DNA of 64,000 nucleotides from M0108 sp963841065 (GTDB taxonomy: Bacteria > Pseudomonadota > Gammaproteobacteria > Chromatiales > Chromatiaceae). Location of the stretch: assembly GCA_963841065.1 (NCBI GenBank), contig CAWJBI010000039.1, forward strand, positions 1-64,000. The letters are read 5' to 3'. A program made the translations under genes and the position numbers. Under the pieces are notes generated by a model. The model ran no database searches, was not told the origin of the DNA, and saw only the letters and a list, made by a program, of their open reading frames with translations. Below are positions 18,812-28,351 of this stretch, piece after piece; the first letter of the stretch is position 1; every line of letters starts with the position of its first letter.

Positions 18812-18831
18812 GCGACACATCCATGTGTCGC
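18812..18831. promoter_or_regulatory. 20-bp inverted repeat between Met-rich gene 2 and the cytochrome gene
   Basis: GCGACACAT-CC-ATGTGTCGC is a perfect 9-bp inverted repeat with a 2-bp centre in the 182-bp gap between the stop of the Met-rich gene (18867) and the cytochrome start (18684). No T-run follows on either strand, so it does not look like a terminator. It could be an operator or an mRNA processing or stabilising hairpin. Confidence 0.45.
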
Positions 18832-18866
18832 AGGTACAAGAGGCCGAGTCGAGCGGCCTGCGGCAA

Positions 18867-19982
18867 TCAGCGGCCCGGAGGATTCCAGCCGCCCATGCCC
18901 GACATACCGGACATGCCGCCCATGCCGGACATGCCGCCCATGCCGCGACATGCCGCCCATGCCGGACATGCCGCCCATGCCCGACATGCCCGCCCATACC
19001 CGACATGCCACCCATGCCCGACATGCCGCCCATGCCCGACATACCGGACATGCCGCCCATGCCGCCCATGCCCGACATACCGGACATGCCGCCCATGCCA
19101 GTGGCGGGATAGAAGAAGATCTGCCCCTCAGGCGTGATCTGGAAATAGCCGGCCATGCCGGACATACCGCCCATGCCGGACATCCCGCCCATGCCGCCCA
19201 TGCCGGACATGCCGCCCATACCGGACATGCCAGACTGGCCGCCCATGCCGGACATCCCGCCCATGCCGGACATACCAGACATGCCGCCCATGCCGGACAT
19301 ACCGCCCATGCCAGACATACCGGACATGCCGCCCATACCAGACATGGCCGCCCATGCCGGACATGCCACCCATGCCAGACATGCCGCCCATGCCGGACAT
19401 ACCGCCCATGCCGGACATGCCAGACTGGCCGCCCATGCCGGACATCCCGCCCATGCCAGACCCATGCCGGACATGCCGCCCATGCCAGACATGCCGGACA
19501 TGCCGGACATGCCGCCCATGCCGGACATGCCGCCCATGCCGGACATGCCACCCATGCCGGACATCCCGCCCATGCCAGACATGCCGGACATGCCACCCAT
19601 GCCAGTGGCGGGATAGAAGAAGATCTGCCCCTCAGGCGTGATCTGGAAATAGCCGGACATACCAGACATGCCGCCCATGCCGGACATACCGGACATGCCG
19701 CCCATGCCACCCATGCCGGACATACCGGACATGCCGCCCATGCCCGACATACCGGACATGCCGCCCATGCCAGACATGCCGCCCATGCCAGACATACCGG
19801 ACATGCCGCCCATGCCAGACATGCCGCCCATGCCGCCCATGCCAGACATACCGGACATGCCGCCCATGCCGACCCATGCCGGACATCCCGTTCATAGCAA
19901 CCGCTGCACCGCTGGCGGCAAGGCTCAGCCCTACCACAGCGGCGACGGCGGTCTTCTTGAAGCAATTCTTGACAGTTTTCAT
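18867..19982 (-). CDS. Secreted Met/Gly/Ser-repeat protein 2 (frame shifts in repeats)
   Basis: Starts at 19982 with MKTVKNCFKKTAVAAVVGLS and a Sec cleavage site after AAVA. The mature protein is built from GMSGMGGM repeats, like protein 1. It is broken up by two copies of the non-repetitive segment SGYFQITPEGQIFFYPATGM, which are identical at DNA level over 54 bp. It ends GMGGWNPPGR-stop at 18867, about 371 residues after correcting several one-base shifts. It lies between the small secreted protein gene (20036-20341) and the cytochrome gene, all on the same strand. It is therefore likely transcribed from the sigma-54 promoter at 20444. No named family is recognised; it is paralogous to protein 1. 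Confidence 0.66.
19097..19150. repeat. 54-bp direct repeat, copy A
   Basis: Identical to 19601-19654. On the minus strand it encodes the YFQITPEGQIFFYPATG module inside Met-rich protein 2. Confidence 0.85.
19601..19654. repeat. 54-bp direct repeat, copy B
   Basis: Identical to 19097-19150, start-to-start distance 504 bp. The distance is a multiple of three, consistent with internal duplication of a coding block. Confidence 0.85.
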
Positions 19983-20035
19983 GCAGACGTCCTCTTCTTA
20001 AAATTGATTAATAGCAAGGCAACGGGGCGAACCGG

Positions 20036-20341
20036 TCACTGCGAGTGCCAGCCTCGCAGGTCATAGCGACCAGGCATACCCGGGTGGATGAAGGGGGTGT
20101 ACCAATTCCCCTGGTCCTCCAGAAACCTCAGGCTCTGCGGATAGGGCCGGGAGATCCCAGTCAAGGCCCGCTCGTACCAGTCCGGCCCCCTGACGACTTC
20201 GGTGATGCGTGGTGCCCCCACCGGCCTCTGGGATGGATCGGTCCCAGCCACCGGATACTCAGCCGCCGCCGGGGTCGACCCCGCTAGCACCAAGACGAGG
20301 ACCCCCACCGCCGGCGTGATCCTGCTGTGTTTACGCTGCAC
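20036..20341 (-). CDS. Small secreted protein of unknown function
   Basis: I choose the GTG at 20341 because AGGAGG lies exactly 6 nt upstream. This gives a 101-residue protein beginning VQRKHSRITPAVGVLVLVLA (first residue Met), with signal cleavage after AAA. The mature part of about 75 residues contains APRITEVVRGPDWYERALTG and QGNWYTPFIHPGMPGRYDLR. It has several aromatic residues and no Cys. It heads the minus-strand series that continues with Met-rich protein 2 (gap 53 bp) and the respiratory operon. I do not recognise a family. Shared control with the Met-rich proteins suggests a common extracytoplasmic function. Confidence 0.68.
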   Translation of the reverse strand: MQRKHSRITPAVGVLVLVLAGSTPAAAEYPVAGTDPSQRPVGAPRITEVVRGPDWYERALTGISRPYPQSLRFLEDQGNWYTPFIHPGMPGRYDLRGWHSQ

Positions 20342-20443
20342 TGGATGCCTCCTCGCTCTGCAAAGTATCTCGTTGCTGACCGAACGCCGCTGCGCCCCTC
20401 GGCCCACCGGTCAACCACCCGGTATTGGCCACAGTTGGCCAAA

Positions 20444-20459
20444 CGCAGATTCCGTGCCA
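20444..20459 (-). promoter_or_regulatory. Sigma-54 promoter heading the secreted-protein/respiratory series
   Basis: Minus strand TGGCACGGAATCTGCG, a near-perfect match to TGGCACG-N4-TTGC with correct GG/GC spacing. The start codon is about 100 bp downstream. Two copies of the activator palindrome lie about 120 and 290 bp upstream of the expected start site. Confidence 0.8.
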
Positions 20460-20547
20460 GTAAGGACGAGAACGGCCTCGCCCCTGGATTTTCCGTAGTC
20501 CCGGGGCCCCGCCGCCCCGCGACCCAGGGCCGGCGCCGGCGCCGGGT

Positions 20548-20562
20548 CTGCCGAATTGTCAG
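20548..20562 (-). promoter_or_regulatory. Putative activator site, copy 3
   Basis: Minus strand CTGACAATTCGGCAG, one mismatch to the CTGACA-N3-TGGCAG pattern. The site centre is about 120 bp upstream of the predicted sigma-54 start site. Confidence 0.55.
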
Positions 20563-20714
20563 GCGCCCTACCCAGGCGTCCGGCCCCACCCACCGACTCC
20601 GCCCACTTAAGCCCGCCAGCCGGCCCAACCCGCCGCTGCGGGAGCCATCAGATTCATGAGCTTAATGAAAATTCCCAGGGTGCTTCGCCAACCACGCGAC
20701 CCAGGTTCAGGGGT

Positions 20715-20729
20715 CTGCCAATCCGTCAG
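20715..20729 (-). promoter_or_regulatory. Putative activator site, copy 4
   Basis: Minus strand CTGACGGATTGGCAG, one mismatch to the pattern. It lies in the intergenic stretch 20342-20819, which holds no convincing gene. Confidence 0.55.
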
Positions 20730-20819
20730 AACCGGGCCTGACCGGAGAGCCCTTGGTCGCGCTGTCAACCCCGGCGAGACGCCGGCACTCCCGTAGGGTT
20801 CGCTGTGAGGGCGATCCCG

Positions 20820-21599
20820 CTAGTTGAGCACCACGACCAGCCCATTGCCGCTGGTGATAGCAATCTGGTGGACGACTTTGGGCGGCCGCGCCTCGTCGAC
20901 TATGCTCACCATGTAGACGCGATGCACCTGGCGGATCTTGCCCACCCGCCACCCCGGGGCCCCATGTTCCGCCAGCCAGGCATCCGCGATGGTCCTGGCC
21001 TCGGACCAGCGGTCCACCGGTAGTTCGACGGCGGCGTCGCGCACTGGCGCCGTGACGACCCCCGGGGCCGGCGCCACAGTCGAGCCCACCTGGGCCGGGG
21101 TCGCCGACGGGCCGGCCTGGGGCGCAACGCGTGGGTACAGGAGCATGGCCCCCTGGGCGTCGCGCTCCACCCGCCAGCCGCGCTCCTGGAGCAGAGCATC
21201 CAGGGCCTTCTCGGCCCGGTTGGCGGGCGCGGCCCCCGGAACCGGCACTTGGGGCGCCGGCGGATAGAGCAGGGTCGAACCGTCGTCACTCCGCTCCACC
21301 CGCCAGCCCAGCCCCCGCAGGCGGTCCCAGTCCGGGGCCCCGGTGGCGGGCACGCCGGGGGCCGGATCGGCCGCAGCCGTCGGCGCTGCCGGAACCCTGG
21401 CGATGCCCGCCGGCATCTGGGGCGGACGGAGCACCAGCCCCTCCCCCGCCGAGCGTTTTACCTCCCAGCCGGCCTGGCGCAGGGCCTGGTCCAGGGCAGA
21501 ATCGCCCAAGGGGACTTGGGGCTCGGCAACCCCGGCTCCCCCCACCAGCAGGCCCAGACAGGCCGCCAGGCCCGCCACGCTACTCGTGTGTCTTCTCAT
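20820..21599 (-). CDS. Secreted protein with three GWxVER repeats, unknown function
   Basis: The ATG at 21599 is preceded by AAGGAGG. The 259-residue product begins MRRHTSSVAGLAACLGLLVG and has a signal peptide cut near GVAE. Three repeats of about 25-30 residues follow the scheme L-D-x-x-L-x-x-x-G-W-x-V-x-R-x-x-x-G-x-x-L-x-P: one near residues 35-65 (GWEVKRSAGEGLVLRPPQ), one near 90-120 (GWRVERSDDGSTLLYPPA), one near 130-160 (GWRVERDAQGAMLLYPRV). They are joined by Pro/Ala-rich linkers. The C-terminal 65 residues (VDRWSEARTIADAWLAEHGA, then VYMVSIVDEARPPKVVHQIA) form a separate small alpha/beta domain, possibly PepSY-like. The gene has its own sigma-54 promoter and activator site and is divergent from the sensor kinase. 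Confidence 0.75.
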   Translation of the reverse strand: MRRHTSSVAGLAACLGLLVGGAGVAEPQVPLGDSALDQALRQAGWEVKRSAGEGLVLRPPQMPAGIARVPAAPTAAADPAPGVPATGAPDWDRLRGLGWRVERSDDGSTLLYPPAPQVPVPGAAPANRAEKALDALLQERGWRVERDAQGAMLLYPRVAPQAGPSATPAQVGSTVAPAPGVVTAPVRDAAVELPVDRWSEARTIADAWLAEHGAPGWRVGKIRQVHRVYMVSIVDEARPPKVVHQIAITSGNGLVVVLN

Positions 21600-21648
21600 C
21601 GCCCCTCCTTGCTGTGTGATTGTGCAGAAACCCATCCCTGAGCGATCG

Positions 21649-21664
21649 AGCAAGAGACGTGCCG
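21649..21664 (-). promoter_or_regulatory. Sigma-54 promoter for the GWxVER-repeat protein
   Basis: Minus strand CGGCACGTCTCTTGCT matches the -24/-12 consensus at all core positions (GGCACG-N4-TTGC). The start codon is about 50 bp downstream, and one activator palindrome is centred about 130 bp upstream of the expected start site. Confidence 0.82.
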
Positions 21665-21762
21665 GACCTGCGCCGAAACCCGGTCGGGCCCCGCCGCCGC
21701 CGTCGGGCGCGCCAGGCCAACGCCGAGGCGTCCGACTGGCGGCCTCGGGGGGTGCTTTTTTC

Positions 21763-21777
21763 CTGCCAAACTGTCAG
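21763..21777 (-). promoter_or_regulatory. Putative activator site, copy 5
   Basis: Minus strand CTGACAGTTTGGCAG, exact match to CTGACA-N3-TGGCAG. It lies between the divergent GWxVER-repeat gene and the sensor kinase gene, so it could also affect the kinase operon. Confidence 0.6.
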
Positions 21778-21860
21778 GCCCCACCAGCCCCGATTGGACC
21801 ACAATGCACGGGTCGCCCCCAGAGGGCACCCCCACCGCCTCGGCCAGGCCAGAGGTCGCC

Positions 21861-23762
21861 ATGTTCAGTCACCCCCCCAGCCTCGCAGGCAAATTCGTCC
21901 TCGGCACCGCCGCCGGGTTGCTGGCCAGTTCGCTGGTCTTCCTGGTGCTGTTCGTCGGGCTGTTCCGCAACCAGTTGCAGCAGCAGCGCGCCGACGCCGC
22001 GGGACAGGTCAGCCGGCTGCTCCAGATCTCCCTGGAGAACGCCATGCTGCGGCACGATTTGGACGGGCTTCGGGGCATCGTGGAGCGCCTTGGGCGCCAA
22101 CCCGATGTGCTGGCAGTGACCATCGCCAACCCCCAGGGAGAGGTGCGCTTCGCCAACGATCCGGCCCGGCTCGGCCAGCGCCTGCCCCCGGAGTCCGATG
22201 ACCAGCCCGCGACCCGCCTGATCGTGGCCCAGACCGGGCCGACCGTGCTGCGCAGCGTCAACCCGGTCCCCAATCAACCCCCCTGCCAGGAATGCCACGG
22301 CCCTATGGCCGAACACCCGGTCAATGGGGTCCTTTATGTGGACTACGACGCCGACTCCATCGGCCAGCAGGCGCGCCACACCACCCTGCTGCTCATGGGG
22401 GCCGGGTCGCTCATCGTCCTGCTCAACCTGGGGGGTGGCTGGTGGTTCATGCGCCGCTATGTCCTGCTCCCCGTCGCCCACCTGGCCGAGGCCAGCGCAC
22501 GCATCTCGGAAGGGGATCTGAGCACCCGCACCCATCTGACCGGAGGCGACGAACTGACCGTCCTGGGCGAGACCATGAACCGCATGGCCTCGGCCCTGGG
22601 GCGCCAGATGGCCGAGTTGCAGGAAAAGGAGCAGTTCCTCCAGGCCCTGGTGGACGCCTTCCCGGATGGCATCCGGGTGATCGACCAAGACTACCGGGTG
22701 GTGCTGTGCAACGCCGCCTATCGCCGGCAGATCGGTTCGACCAACCCTGCGATCCCATTGGACCCGGCCCAAGCCTCCCGCCCCTGCTACGCCCAGACCC
22801 ACGGTCAGGACCAACCCTGTCCCGAGACGCTGATGACCTGCCCGCTGCACGAGGCGACCCGCACCGGGGCTCCGCTGCGGCTGGTCCACTACCTGATTCG
22901 GGCCGATGGGACCGGGTTGGATGTGGAGACCTACGCCGCCCCCCTGACCCTGACCCGCGACGGAGAGACCCACCACCTGGTGGTGGAGTCGATCCGCGAC
23001 CTGGGCCAGGCGGTGAGCTTCTCCCACGAGCAACGCCTCTCGGAGCTGGGGCGCCTGGCGGCCGGGGTGGCCCACGAGATCCACAACCCCCTGGGCTCGG
23101 TGCGCCTGGCACTTCACGCGGCGGTGGGCGCCGCCCGCGCGCAGCCTCCGGACCTGGCCGAGGTGCAGACCTGCCTGGGGCTGGTGGACCAGGAGGTGGA
23201 CAGTTGCATCCAGGTCACCCAGCGCCTGCTGCGCCTGAGCGTACCCCCGCCGGACCACCAGGAACTGGTGGATGTTATTGAAGTGGTGGACGACACCCTG
23301 AGCCTGCTGGCCTGGGAGGCCCAAGAGCGGCGTGTGGACATCCGCCTGGGCGCAGACTCAGGTCCGGTGCGGGTCATGGCCACGGATACCGAGCTGCGCA
23401 TGGCCGTCCTCAACCTGGCCCAGAATGCCCTGCACGCCATGCCCCAGGGCGGGACCCTGGACGTGACCTGCGCCCGGCGCGATGTCCAGGTCGAGATCGC
23501 CTTTACCGATACCGGGGTCGGCATCCCCCGCCAGGACCTGGGGCGCATCTTCCAGCCCTTCTTCAGCCGGCGGGCCGACGGGGTCCATGGCACCGGGCTC
23601 GGGCTGTCCATCACCAAGGCCTTCGTTGAGCACCACGGCGGCCGTATCACGGTGGTTAGCGAGCCCGGGCGTGGCAGCCGCTTCACCCTAATCCTGCCGG
23701 ACGCGGACCTGGAACCCGATGGGGCGGCGCCCCGCCTCCCACAACCCTGCCCGGAGGCCTGA
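21861..23762 (+). CDS. Sensor histidine kinase with periplasmic CxxCH haem motif and Cys-rich PAS domain
   Basis: I choose the ATG at 21861 (MFSHPPSLAGKFVLGTAAGL), with AGAGGT just upstream, over an in-frame ATG at 21804. The product has 633 residues. TM1 is about residues 13-35. A periplasmic domain of about 140 residues contains PCQECHGPMAEHP (C142-H146), a covalent haem c motif. TM2 is about 175-195, then HAMP. A PAS domain (about 255-380) carries Cys at 283, 309, 320 and 327 (CYAQTHGQDQPCPETLMTCP). HisKA has VAHEIHNPLGS (H405), and the HATPase domain has the NALHAMP N-box and GTGLGLSI G-box. It is followed 4 bp later by a sigma-54 response regulator. Likely a redox sensor that phosphorylates that regulator. 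Confidence 0.88.
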   Translation: MFSHPPSLAGKFVLGTAAGLLASSLVFLVLFVGLFRNQLQQQRADAAGQVSRLLQISLENAMLRHDLDGLRGIVERLGRQPDVLAVTIANPQGEVRFANDPARLGQRLPPESDDQPATRLIVAQTGPTVLRSVNPVPNQPPCQECHGPMAEHPVNGVLYVDYDADSIGQQARHTTLLLMGAGSLIVLLNLGGGWWFMRRYVLLPVAHLAEASARISEGDLSTRTHLTGGDELTVLGETMNRMASALGRQMAELQEKEQFLQALVDAFPDGIRVIDQDYRVVLCNAAYRRQIGSTNPAIPLDPAQASRPCYAQTHGQDQPCPETLMTCPLHEATRTGAPLRLVHYLIRADGTGLDVETYAAPLTLTRDGETHHLVVESIRDLGQAVSFSHEQRLSELGRLAAGVAHEIHNPLGSVRLALHAAVGAARAQPPDLAEVQTCLGLVDQEVDSCIQVTQRLLRLSVPPPDHQELVDVIEVVDDTLSLLAWEAQERRVDIRLGADSGPVRVMATDTELRMAVLNLAQNALHAMPQGGTLDVTCARRDVQVEIAFTDTGVGIPRQDLGRIFQPFFSRRADGVHGTGLGLSITKAFVEHHGGRITVVSEPGRGSRFTLILPDADLEPDGAAPRLPQPCPEA

Positions 23763-23766
23763 GCCC

Positions 23767-25131
<1,365 letters not shown>

Positions 25132-25229
25132 CGGGATTGCGCCCGACCCCCGCCTGAATCCCCGCCCAGGCGCTTTACCCAGGGGTTCGGCGCCCGCTCC
25201 TGACGCCCTGGCGGGTGATGACGGGGGTT

Positions 25230-26328
25230 TCAGTTGACGGCGTAGCGTTCGAGCCAATGGGCGTAGGACGGGGGCAGTACCCAGGAGGGGCGGTCGATCC
25301 CCAGCTTGAGGGCGGCCTGATAGGGCCAGTGGGGATTGGCCAGATGGGCGCGGCCGACCATGACCAGGTCCAGTTGACCCTCTTGCACCGTCCGCTCGGC
25401 CAGTGCCGGCGTATCGATGCCCCAGGCCGAGGCGACGGGCAACTGGGCCTCCCGGCGCACCCGTTCGGCAATCGGGCGCCAGGAAGGCGGGTGCCCAGGG
25501 AATCGTGGCGCTGGGCGTGGAGAAGCCAATGCTGACGCTCAGCAGGTCCAGGCCTTCGCGTTTGAAGGTTTTGGCGAGTTCGATGGACTCGGCCAGGGTT
25601 TCCTCGTCGCGGCCGTCAAATTCGATGACCCCGAAGCGCGCCGTCAGGGGCAGATGCTCGGGCCACACCTGGCGCACCGCGGCCAGGGTCTCCACCAGAA
25701 AGCGGCTGCGGTTCTCCAGGCTGCCGCCATAGGCATCTTGCCGCTGGTTGGAATGGGGCGAGAAAAAGCTCTGCCCCAGGTAGCCGTGGGCGAAGTGCAG
25801 TTCCAGCCACTCGAAGCCGACGTCCCGGGCCCGTTGGGCGGCACTGACGAAGTCCTGGCGGACCCGGGCGATGTCATCCAGGGTCATGGCCTGGGGCACC
25901 TTGGGCAGATTGGCGCCGAAGGGGATGGCCGAGGGGGCCAGGGTTGGCCAGCCGCGCGGATCATCCGCGGCCATGTGGTCGTCACCCTCCCAGGGGCGGT
26001 TGGCGCTGGCCTTGCGGCCGGCGTGGGCGATCTGCAGGCCCGGCACGGCCCCGGCGGCCTTGATGGCGGCCACCGCGGGGGCAAAGGCCTGGGCGAGCCC
26101 ATCGTTCCAGATGCCGGCACAGCCGGGGGTGATGCGGCCTTCCGGCGCCACCGCCGTTGCCTCGACGATGACCAATCCGGCCCCGCCCCGGGCGAGACCC
26201 GCCAAATGCACCTGGTGCCACTCGTTGATCAGACCATCGACGGCCACGTATTGACACATGGGCGGAATGGCGATGCGGTTGCGCAGCGTCACGTCCTTGA
26301 GTTTGAAGGGTTGGAATAATGCGGACAT
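25230..26328 (-). CDS. Old yellow enzyme, NADH:flavin oxidoreductase (one suspected indel)
   Basis: FMN-dependent ene-reductase of the YqjM/NamA subgroup, cytoplasmic. It starts MSALFQPFKLKDVTLRNRIA with PPMCQYVAVDG, where the Cys is the YqjM-type redox modulator. Active-site LQIAHAGRKAS is near residue 110, and FEWLELHFAHGYLGQSFFSP with HSNQRQDAYGGSLENR near 180-210. The frame breaks near 25490-25500: GCGCCCGATTGCC should lose one G to give APIAERVRREAQLP. The end LVMVGRAHLANPHWPYQAAL is intact, about 365 residues. GGAG lies 9 nt before the start. The physiological substrate is unknown. Confidence 0.85.
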
Positions 26329-26374
26329 CCGGCTATCTCCGAGGATAAATACCATAGCGAATTCGATATTTGTC

Positions 26375-26383
26375 AGTATAACA
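26375..26383 (-). promoter_or_regulatory. Extended -10 promoter for the old yellow enzyme gene
   Basis: Minus strand TGTTATACT is an extended -10 element (TGn plus TATACT) about 50 bp upstream of the ATG. No good -35 at standard spacing is visible, which is tolerated by extended -10 promoters. Confidence 0.35.
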
Positions 26384-26484
26384 GAAGGCTCTTTCGGCAA
26401 TTCGGACGGCTATCCGTAACTCAGGTGACAGAGGCGGCGGTGACACCCGCTGACGCGCCCTATCCGGCTGATGGGAGGGGGCCC

Positions 26485-27481
26485 TCAGCTCATGACCGCC
26501 TCCTTCCGGGCTGGGTCCGCCGACACCTCGAGGCAATCGCCGTTGCCCAGAAACAGATCGGTTTTCGAGCCCAGGCGGGCGCTGCCCCTGACCACCGGCA
26601 AACCCGCGGCCAGCATCTTTTCCACGGCCAGGGCCCCGGTGCAATGGTTGCAGCCGAAGTGCTGGATGCCATAGGTCGCCAGGGCTTGGATGAGGCGGTC
26701 CTTGTCCTCGTTCCAATCATCAAAGGGCGCTATGTGCAGCCCACCGTACACCGCATGCAGGCGGTCTCCCCCGACGAAGGTCTGGCGGGCGTAATCCAGC
26801 AGATTGAGGACGCCGCTATGCCCACAACCGGTCACCATCACCAGTCCCTGGTCTTGAACCTCGAAATAGAGGACGTTTTCGCCTTGGACCTGCAGCAGGG
26901 TCTCCATTGGAAACTGCACCAGGGCGCAGCCGGGAAACAGGCTCAGCGGTTGCTGGGGCGGCACCTGGATGACGGGCCCGGTGTGACCATACTGCCTGAT
27001 CAGGGCCAGCCCCTCGGGCTGAAACCCCGCTGGGATATAGATGGGCAGCGACGGACAATGCCGCAGGGTGACGCCGATCCCCCAGAAATGATCGAAATGT
27101 TCGTGACTGATGACGAGGCAATCCACGGCGCCCTCCGCCAAGAGCCGGTCAACCCCTTCTTCGGCGAAGCGCCGCTCCATCCAGGCCGGATTCCAGCCGG
27201 TATCGAACAGGACCCGATAATCGCTGGCCGTCCAGCGTTTCCGCCTCGATCAGGGCCGAGGACCCGGCGGCGTTGGCAGGGTGCTGGTCGCCAAAGGGGG
27301 GCCAGGGCAGCCGATATTGATTGGTGCTCATCCCGCCGGCGGCGGCGATATCCGCAAGCATGGTGGGCGTGTCGAGCCAGCCAATCTCGGAAATGCATCT
27401 GATCCTCAGATGCTTGAGTAAGCCCAGGGCAAGTGGTTGGACCGGTGGCGCGGCGGCGGGGGTCGGCTGGGGGTCTGGCAT
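26485..27481 (-). CDS. Metallo-beta-lactamase-fold hydrolase (one suspected indel)
   Basis: Starts at 27481 (MPDPQPTPAAAPPVQPLALG) with AGGAG 5 nt upstream. The metal-binding motif is CLVISHEHFDHFWG (H-x-H-x-D-H with Glu at the third position). A second ligand region follows at VTGCGHSGVLNLL and a later one at FGCNHCTGALAVEKM. This layout fits the subgroup resembling dihydropterin-type beta-ribofuranosylaminobenzene phosphate synthases. The frame shifts near 27225; one base change restores DYRVLFDTGWNPAWMERRFA. Corrected length is about 330 residues. It lies upstream of the old yellow enzyme on the same strand (gap 157 bp). Substrate unknown. Confidence 0.76.
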
Positions 27482-27537
27482 CGGTTCTCCTGTCAATAGA
27501 CATCGGGCGTGTCAAAGGGGCAAGGCGCTATGCGGAG

Positions 27538-28161
27538 TCACAGGGCTCCCGCTTGCTTCAGGTGATCGTAAATGCCGGAGGCCATCCGTCGATAGCCCTC
27601 GGCATTCGGGTGAATCTGGTCCGCCCGGAGTTCTGGCTGGCTCAGGATCTCCGAAAACACCTGGTCGATAACCGGTACCGCCTCTTCCTCCCCCAGTTCC
27701 TGGTAGAGGGGCGCATCCCCTTTGCCGATGACGAGGTTGAGCAGGGACAATTCCGGCACGGCCACCAGCACGGCTTGCGCCCCACTCTGCCTGACCGTGC
27801 GCAGCAGGTGCCGCAGATCCTCCTTCACGGCTTGTCGCGGTCGGCGCCGCAGGAAGTCATTGCCCCCCATTTCGATGATGACCAGGGCGGGTTGGTGTTG
27901 ATCAAGCAGGGCTTGGATGCGGCTCTTGCCAGCTTCCGCCGTATCCCCCGGGACCCCGGCATTGATCACCTCCCAGCCGGTCCTGAGGGCCAGGGCCCTT
28001 GGCCAATCCTCCCCCGGGGCGGCTCCCGTCCCGAAGGTCACGCTGTCGCCGAAGGCGAGGACGGTCGCGCCGGGGGGAAGGGGCGTCAGTTGGGGTTCCT
28101 GGCCGCAGGCCGTGAGCCAGGCGGTGGCCAGCAAGGCGAGGATAAAAATTCCGTGCCGCAT
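27538..28161 (-). CDS. SGNH/GDSL lysophospholipase-arylesterase, lipoprotein
   Basis: A 207-residue hydrolase of the TesA-like SGNH family. The N-terminus MRHGIFILALLATAWLTACG has a lipobox (LTAC), so it is membrane-anchored on the periplasmic side. Block I is VLAFGDSVTFG with the catalytic Ser, then Gly in NAGVPGDTAEAG, block III is IEMGGNDFLRR with Asn, and block V is RADQIHPNAEGYR with Asp and His. All four catalytic residues are present. It probably hydrolyses acyl esters of small alcohols or lysophospholipids. Confidence 0.86.
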   Translation of the reverse strand: MRHGIFILALLATAWLTACGQEPQLTPLPPGATVLAFGDSVTFGTGAAPGEDWPRALALRTGWEVINAGVPGDTAEAGKSRIQALLDQHQPALVIIEMGGNDFLRRRPRQAVKEDLRHLLRTVRQSGAQAVLVAVPELSLLNLVIGKGDAPLYQELGEEEAVPVIDQVFSEILSQPELRADQIHPNAEGYRRMASGIYDHLKQAGAL

Positions 28162-28351
28162 GGAGAGGGGCGCTCCGAAGGTCCGCGGGGGATGGGGTGT
28201 TGGGATTTTAGGCTATCGCTGGGGGCAGGTTGTTCATCCCCGGGACCCTGATGGGTCAGGGCTGGGTAGGCTAGCTTGGTGCGGGTGAAGATAATCCTTG
28301 AAACTCATTCGCTGTCAAGTGCCTATGACGCTGGCATCCGCGCTAGGGGTT

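Noticed and set aside
20020..20050. Separate sigma-54 promoter before Met-rich gene 2
   Set aside because: Candidates on the minus strand (TGGCACT and CGGTTCG) have either no GC at -12 or spacing off by one base.
21774..23324. A 516-codon minus strand ORF opposite the sensor kinase
   Set aside because: Antisense shadow of a high-GC gene with clear kinase motifs on the plus strand.
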